Assembly: GCF_034344865.1 (NCBI RefSeq)
Contig: NZ_CP133774.1
Location: forward strand, 2,418,001 to 2,482,000
Origin: Pseudomonas sp. 10S4
GTDB lineage: Bacteria > Pseudomonadota > Gammaproteobacteria > Pseudomonadales > Pseudomonadaceae
DNA: 64,000 nucleotides
Reading direction: 5' to 3'
The notes beneath the pieces were generated by a model. It saw nothing but the letters and a program-made list of their open reading frames with translations. It made no database searches and was not told where the DNA came from. Numbering within the stretch: the stretch's first letter is position 1; each line of letters opens with the position of its first letter. A program made the translations under genes and the position numbers. Below, one piece after another: positions 59,326-64,000 of the stretch.

Positions 59326-60786
59326 TCATATGGGCTTAGGGCTTGGCGCGTTGCCAGGAAGGTTTTCAGGATGCGTCAATACATCAGGGCTATTCGTTCT
59401 CGCTGGCCAGGCCATAAAATCGAGATCCAGATCTCGGAATTTACTTGAGTCGAAAACAGGAGTTTTGATACCTGCACGACGTTGTTCGTCGTAGTCACGC
59501 AAGATGCGCATACCGACTTTGAACAGCAGGGCCATAGCGATTAGGTTGACCAAGGCCAGCAATGTCATGGTGATATCGGCAAATGCGAGTACCGTGGATA
59601 AATCTTCGACAGAACCCCAGAACACCAGCCCTAATACGAATACACGGTAGGCGAATAATGTTTTTCGAGGTTCGCCAAATATGAATCGTAAACTGTTTTC
59701 ACCTAGGTAATAGTTGTAGAGCATCGCGGTGAAGACAAACAAGGCCAATACGATACTGATGAACATCCTTCCCCATTCACCCACCACTGCCGCCAGCGAG
59801 TGTTGTGCCAAAGCTATACCATCGCCCTCGAAACCGGGTGTGTAGAAACCTGAAAGCAGTATGAGTAACGCGGTGCATGTACAGATGATGAAGGTGTCAA
59901 TAAAGACGCTGAAGGCCTGCACCACACCTTGTGCAACCGGGTGCTCGATCTTCGCCACCGATGCAACATTGGGCGCGCTGCCCAATCCTGCTTCATTGGA
60001 GAATACTCCACGCCGTACGCCCATTATAATTGCGCTGCCGACGAGCCCGCCAAAGGCCTGATCCAGTCCAAACGCACTTTTGACAATCGTCATTAATATG
60101 GCCGGAACCTGGTCAAACTGCAGCACGATTACGTAGGACGTCACGCCAATGTAAGCGAGAACCTTAAGCGGAACCAAAAGATCCGAGACCGCCGCTATCC
60201 GCTTTATACCGCCAATAAATACCATTCCCAGCACCAACGATAATGCGAGCCCGGACCAAGTGGTTGACAGAGCAAATGCATCATTTAGCGAGTGTGATAC
60301 GGCATGGGATTCCAGGCCGTTTATAGCAAAGCCAAAGGTGACCAGAAGCAGGAGAGCGGCAATCATTCCAAGCCAGCGCTTACCAAGACCATGCTGGATG
60401 TACCATGAAGGTCCCCCTCGATACAGGCCATTTCCATCACAGCGCTTATAGAGTTGACCCAGTGCGCACTCGAAGAAGCTGCTCGACATACCCAGCAGAG
60501 CGGTCATCCACATCCAGAACACCGCACCGGGGCCGCCCATGCTCACCGCAATGCCAACGCCTACGATATTCCCGGTTCCGACGCGACCCGCAAGGCTGAG
60601 CGTTAACGCCTGGAATGAACTCAAGTGGTGATTGCCCGTATGCCAACTGCAATGTAATACCGAGACCATATGGGCGAAGTATCGAAACTGAACAAATTTT
60701 GACCGGATGGTGAAATAACTCCCGAGTCCGAGAACCAAAGGTATCAAAACCTTTCCGGAGAGGAAGTCGTTAATGGCGTCAAGCAT
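59326..60786 (-). CDS. AGCS family sodium:amino acid (alanine) symporter
   Basis: A 486-residue inner-membrane transporter with about ten membrane segments. Family marks are GRVGTGNIVGVGIAVSMGGPGAVFWMW (the AGCS N-terminal signature, about 69-95) and GVRRGVFSNEAGLGSAPN, whose SNEAG motif is invariant in AGCS carriers. The substrate could be Ala, Gly or another small amino acid. The flanking HTH regulator is divergent. Codon use is less GC-rich than in the core genes around it. Confidence 0.9.
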   Translation of the reverse strand: MLDAINDFLSGKVLIPLVLGLGSYFTIRSKFVQFRYFAHMVSVLHCSWHTGNHHLSSFQALTLSLAGRVGTGNIVGVGIAVSMGGPGAVFWMWMTALLGMSSSFFECALGQLYKRCDGNGLYRGGPSWYIQHGLGKRWLGMIAALLLLVTFGFAINGLESHAVSHSLNDAFALSTTWSGLALSLVLGMVFIGGIKRIAAVSDLLVPLKVLAYIGVTSYVIVLQFDQVPAILMTIVKSAFGLDQAFGGLVGSAIIMGVRRGVFSNEAGLGSAPNVASVAKIEHPVAQGVVQAFSVFIDTFIICTCTALLILLSGFYTPGFEGDGIALAQHSLAAVVGEWGRMFISIVLALFVFTAMLYNYYLGENSLRFIFGEPRKTLFAYRVFVLGLVFWGSVEDLSTVLAFADITMTLLALVNLIAMALLFKVGMRILRDYDEQRRAGIKTPVFDSSKFRDLDLDFMAWPARTNSPDVLTHPENLPGNAPSPKPI

Positions 60787-60893
60787 TCAAAGCTCCTTGC
60801 TATTTTAAGAGTGCTGGCGAGTGGGTAATGCGGTAAGTCCTGAAGCCGTTCAGGTGTCGTAATATCCGGTCATCTATCGCTGGGCGCAATTAC

Positions 60894-60923
60894 GCAAGTT
60901 GCTTAAAAGTGATGCGAGTTGCT
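60894..60923. promoter_or_regulatory. direct-repeat operator candidate
   Basis: GCAAGTTGCT (60894-60903) and GCGAGTTGCT (60914-60923) are spaced 20 bases, two helical turns, within the divergent gap between the symporter and the HTH regulator. It is a plausible binding site for that regulator. Confidence 0.35.
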
Positions 60924-60962
60924 GCTATGTTTGAGTCTCCTGTAATTTTTGTGTGAGTCTGT

Positions 60963-61772
60963 ATGCGTGATTTTCTTCCGGCTAACTTAAAACTGCTTTG
61001 TAGTCACTACCGATCCATCGCAGAAGTCTGTAGGAAACTTCGCATTAATCGTGGTCAATTTAATAAATACCTTGGAGGAAACAGCTTTCCTACACCTTTT
61101 AATCTGAAGCGGATCTGTGATTTTTTCGGAGTTGAAGAAGCCGAAATTCATTTGCCGCCAGATCAATTCGGCACTCTCATAGGCGTCAAAGCGAGGCATA
61201 TCAGTTCTCCCAGGGAGGTGGCTGCGCCGCAACGGATGCTTGATCATCTTCGTCAACAGTCATCGTTGCAGCTAGAAGCCCACACGGGTTACTACTACGA
61301 GTACTACCACGCAATGACGGAGCCCGGTTCGATTCTTTGCTCCTTGGTTCATTTGCACGAGGAGGGAGAGCATTTCGTATATGAGCGTAATGAACGCTTA
61401 CAGTTAGCGGGTGGGGGTGGGGCGTTTGAGCGGTATCGATATGTCGGGATTGCCTACTACCTTCAGGATCGCTTGTTTCTCATCGATTATGAATCGCTGA
61501 CGTCCAATGAGATCAGTCAGACCATTCTTATCCCGAGCTTCAAAAGCTGCATTACCCGACTCAATGGATTGAAGATGGGCGTTTCGGCGGCTGACCATCG
61601 CACTCCTGCGTGTTCGAGGGTTGTTTGGGAGTATCTAGGGCGGGAAATTGATCAAGTTGACGCGTATCGCAGAGTGCGGCTATACAGCATGGATGATCCG
61701 ACAATCGACGATGACCTGCGTGGGCGTCTTGCTCAAACCCAAGTCGTCGATGGTCTTTTTGTTATCGCTTGA
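60963..61772 (+). CDS. HTH transcriptional regulator divergent from the symporter
   Basis: A 269-residue protein. The N-terminal 65 residues form an XRE-like helix-turn-helix (SIAEVCRKLRINRGQFNKYL, followed by NLKRICDFFGVEE). The remainder is a mixed alpha/beta domain without a motif I recognise (AHTGYYYEYYHAMTEPGS, YLQDRLFLIDYESL). Divergent placement suggests that it controls the AGCS symporter gene. The coding sequence is visibly more AT-rich than its neighbours, suggesting transfer. ATG start, with TGTGAGT upstream. Confidence 0.75.
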   Translation: MRDFLPANLKLLCSHYRSIAEVCRKLRINRGQFNKYLGGNSFPTPFNLKRICDFFGVEEAEIHLPPDQFGTLIGVKARHISSPREVAAPQRMLDHLRQQSSLQLEAHTGYYYEYYHAMTEPGSILCSLVHLHEEGEHFVYERNERLQLAGGGGAFERYRYVGIAYYLQDRLFLIDYESLTSNEISQTILIPSFKSCITRLNGLKMGVSAADHRTPACSRVVWEYLGREIDQVDAYRRVRLYSMDDPTIDDDLRGRLAQTQVVDGLFVIA

Positions 61773-61800
61773 TTTGAAAATGAGTCACGCAACTGCTGTT

Positions 61801-61853
61801 GCAGGTTTTAGGGCCGCTGCGCGACCCAGCAGGGGCGAGCCCCCTCACCACAG
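61801..61853. repeat. single REP, TGTGGCGAGGGG family
   Basis: A lone half element ending GAGCCCCCTCACCACAG, with no inverted partner. Between the HTH gene and the converging LysR gene. Confidence 0.65.
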
Positions 61854-61868
61854 GGATGGCGCGCGGAC

Positions 61869-62780
61869 TCAATGTTGTGGCGCATCCGGATTATCAATCT
61901 GCTCCAACATCCACTTCACAAAATCCCGCACCTTGGGCACTTCTGCCGAATGTTCCGGGTAGGCCAGGTAGTAGGCGTCGGAGCTGGGCATCGCATGCTG
62001 CCAGGGAATGACCAGTTTGCCGTCGGCCAATTCCTCTTCCACCAGAAACCGCGGCAATAGCGCCACGCCACAGCCGACTTGCGCTGCGCGGATGCACATA
62101 TAAAAGGTTTCGAAGCGCGGGCCGTGATAGCTGTGCTCGGTGTGATAGCCCTGACTGTCGAACCAATCGTGCCAGGCCTGGGGCCGGGAGGCGTTTTGCA
62201 GCAGGACCAGGTCGGTGAGTTGCGTCGGGTCGGTGAACGGCGTGTCCGGCAGGCTGCCCGGTGCGCAGACTGGCACCAACTCTTCGCCGAACAGCTTCAG
62301 GCTTTCAGTGCCGGGGCGTGAGCCTTGGCCGAAGTAGAACGCCAGGTCGCTGCGACCTTGAAGCAAATCGTCGGCTTCCTGCTCGCTGCACAAATCGAGG
62401 TGAATCGAGGGGTGGCGCAGGCGCCAGCCTTTCAGGCGTGGCACCAGCCAGCGTGCGCCAAAGGTTGGCGGCGTCGAGACGCGCAGGACTTCAGTATCAC
62501 CGCCGTAGGAGCGCAGGTAATGGGTCGACATTTCGACCTGAGTGAGGATTTTTCGTACCTCCACCAGGTACAAATCCCCGGCCGGGGTCATTTGCAGGCG
62601 TCGGCGCACCCGGCGGAACAGCAGGTGCTGCAGCAACTCTTCGAGTTGCGCGACCTGTTTGCTGACGGCGCTCTGGGTCAGGTTCAGCTCTTCGGCGGCC
62701 CGGGTGAAGCTCAAATGCCGGGTCACGGCCTCGAAACACTGCAGTGCAGTGATCGACGGCAGGTAGCGTTTATTCAGCAT
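61869..62780 (-). CDS. LysR family transcriptional regulator
   Basis: A 303-residue LTTR. The winged HTH occupies residues 1-65 (SITALQCFEAVTRHLSFTRAAEELNLTQSAVSKQVAQLE), and a periplasmic-binding-like effector domain follows (GcvA/AmpR subgroup: STPPTFGARWLVPRL). It is divergent from the amaB-like dehydrogenase across a 185-base gap, the arrangement found in P. putida, so it probably controls lysine or pipecolate catabolism (inference). Confidence 0.88.
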   Translation of the reverse strand: MLNKRYLPSITALQCFEAVTRHLSFTRAAEELNLTQSAVSKQVAQLEELLQHLLFRRVRRRLQMTPAGDLYLVEVRKILTQVEMSTHYLRSYGGDTEVLRVSTPPTFGARWLVPRLKGWRLRHPSIHLDLCSEQEADDLLQGRSDLAFYFGQGSRPGTESLKLFGEELVPVCAPGSLPDTPFTDPTQLTDLVLLQNASRPQAWHDWFDSQGYHTEHSYHGPRFETFYMCIRAAQVGCGVALLPRFLVEEELADGKLVIPWQHAMPSSDAYYLAYPEHSAEVPKVRDFVKWMLEQIDNPDAPQH

Positions 62781-62965
62781 GGGTGGTCCTTTTTCTTGTT
62801 GCTCTATGCTTTTCTTTTACCGACAACTGCGAAGCATGAATAAACGGAATGATATCTCGCTTAATGGTCGTTTGTTGGCTCGTCTCGGGGGAGCTACAAC
62901 TACAGGCCTGATCAGTCGTGATTTTCCGGCTGCACGATTTCTGTTTTCTGCTTGAGGAGTAACCC

Positions 62966-64000
62966 ATGGTTGCCGCATTGCTTGATCGTCTAGGTGTGAA
63001 CCCGGCCCTGTACCAGAACGGCAAAGTGCCGGTGCATTCGCCGATTGATGGCAGCCAGATTGCCGCGGTGAACTGGGAAGGTGCTGCCGAAGTCGAGCAG
63101 CACATCAGTCGCGCAGATCATGCGTTCGAGCTGTGGCGCAAGGTTCCGGCGCCGCGCCGTGGCGAATTGGTACGCCAATTGGGCGACATCCTGCGTGAAT
63201 ACAAGGCTGATCTCGGTGAGCTGGTTTCCTGGGAAGCCGGCAAGATCACCCAGGAAGGCCTGGGCGAAGTTCAGGAAATGATCGACATCTGCGACTTCGC
63301 TGTCGGTCTGTCCCGTCAACTGTACGGTTTGACCATCGCTTCCGAGCGTCCTGGCCACCACATGCGCGAAACCTGGCACCCGCTGGGCGTTGTCGGCGTG
63401 ATCAGTGCGTTCAACTTCCCGGTCGCGGTCTGGGCCTGGAACACCGCACTGGCGCTGGTTTGCGGTAACCCGGTGATCTGGAAACCGTCGGAGAAAACCC
63501 CGCTGACCGCACTGGCTTGCCAGGCACTGTTCGACCGCGTACTGAAAAATTTTAGCGACGCACCTCCGCACCTGAGCCAAGTGATCATCGGTGGCCGCGA
63601 CGCCGGCGAAGCACTGGTCGATGACCCGCGTGTCGCGCTGATCAGCGCTACCGGCAGCACCCGCATGGGCCGCGAAGTGGCGCCGAAAATCGCCGCGCGC
63701 TTTGCTCGCAGCATTCTGGAACTGGGCGGCAACAACGCGATGATCCTCGGCCCAAGCGCCGACCTGGACATGGCCGTTCGCGCAATCCTGTTCAGCGCCG
63801 TCGGCACTGCCGGCCAGCGTTGCACCACGCTGCGTCGTCTGATTGCCCACGAATCGGTGAAAGAAGAAATCGTCACTCGCCTGAAAGCGGCGTACTCCAA
63901 GGTTCGCATCGGTAACCCGCTGGAAGGCAACCTGATCGGTCCGCTGATCGACAAGCACAGCTTTGAGAACATGCAAGACGCGTTGGAGCAAGCCCTGAGC
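62966..64000 (+). CDS. amaB: L-aminoadipate-semialdehyde dehydrogenase, AmaB-like (partial, runs off the end)
   Basis: The first 345 residues of an aldehyde dehydrogenase superfamily protein, continuing past the window. It begins MVAALLDRLGVNPALYQNGK. The cofactor-binding ISAFNFPVAVWAWNTALAL, the catalytic-base motif ELGGNNA and the nucleophile loop GTAGQRCTTLRR (Cys near 284) are all present. The sequence and its divergent LysR gene match P. putida AmaB, which oxidises aminoadipate semialdehyde/piperideine-6-carboxylate in lysine degradation. GAGGAG lies 7 bases before the ATG. Confidence 0.9.
   Translation, partial: MVAALLDRLGVNPALYQNGKVPVHSPIDGSQIAAVNWEGAAEVEQHISRADHAFELWRKVPAPRRGELVRQLGDILREYKADLGELVSWEAGKITQEGLGEVQEMIDICDFAVGLSRQLYGLTIASERPGHHMRETWHPLGVVGVISAFNFPVAVWAWNTALALVCGNPVIWKPSEKTPLTALACQALFDRVLKNFSDAPPHLSQVIIGGRDAGEALVDDPRVALISATGSTRMGREVAPKIAARFARSILELGGNNAMILGPSADLDMAVRAILFSAVGTAGQRCTTLRRLIAHESVKEEIVTRLKAAYSKVRIGNPLEGNLIGPLIDKHSFENMQDALEQALS

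Overview
This window is a chromosomal segment of a fluorescent Pseudomonas, most likely of the P. fluorescens group. The evidence is high GC content, gene content and order that match the Pseudomonas core from parC through motAB, rsgA-orn, miaA-hfq-hflXKC, hisZ-purA, rnr-rlmB, rpsF-rpsR-rplI-dnaB and azu-nadE-pncB, and at least a dozen REP/REPIN palindromes of the two kinds typical of this group in gene gaps. Species-level placement is inference.

Layout. 1-6.9 kb: retropepsin-like protease, parC, an orphan PqiC-like lipoprotein, an AhpA/YtjB membrane protein, serB. 7-18.7 kb: a leftward block (a PilZ-like-motif protein, psd, rhdA, an HDOD protein), motAB rightward from a clear FliA-type promoter, a 760-bp repeat-rich gap, rsgA, orn (frameshifted here), a TRIC-type channel, queG. 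18.7-31.7 kb: rightward core block nnrD-tsaE-amiB-mutL-miaA-hfq-hflX-hflK-hflC, then hisZ-purA. 31.8-37.1 kb: chemoreceptor, Fe(III) ABC permease and binding protein behind a Fur-like site, and two identical tRNA-Leu(CAG) units, each with its own promoter and terminator. 37.3-47.2 kb: rnr-rlmB, the rpsF-rpsR-DUF2232-rplI operon, dnaB, a YgiQ radical SAM protein. 47.5-54.3 kb: a tightly coupled three-gene operon (transglutaminase/DUF2126 amidoligase; circularly permuted ATP-grasp/alpha-E; second transglutaminase) preceded by a good sigma-54 -24/-12 element and an NtrC-like dyad. 54.3-58.6 kb: Nudix hydrolase, small proteins, LOG-family hydrolase, azurin, pncB-nadE. 58.7-61.8 kb: a less GC-rich accessory patch with two tiny genes, an AGCS amino-acid/Na+ symporter and a divergent HTH regulator. 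61.8-64 kb: LysR regulator and the 5' part of an amaB-like aldehyde dehydrogenase, which runs off the end.

Most interesting points: the poorly characterised amidoligase/transglutaminase operon with apparent nitrogen-type (sigma-54) control; single-base frame breaks in orn and at the start of the PilZ-like gene, either consensus errors or real mutations; the duplicated tRNA-Leu transcription unit; unannotated tiny ORFs; and a possible small RNA ending at an orphan terminator near 14.95 kb. No phage, IS element, CRISPR array or rRNA operon is visible.
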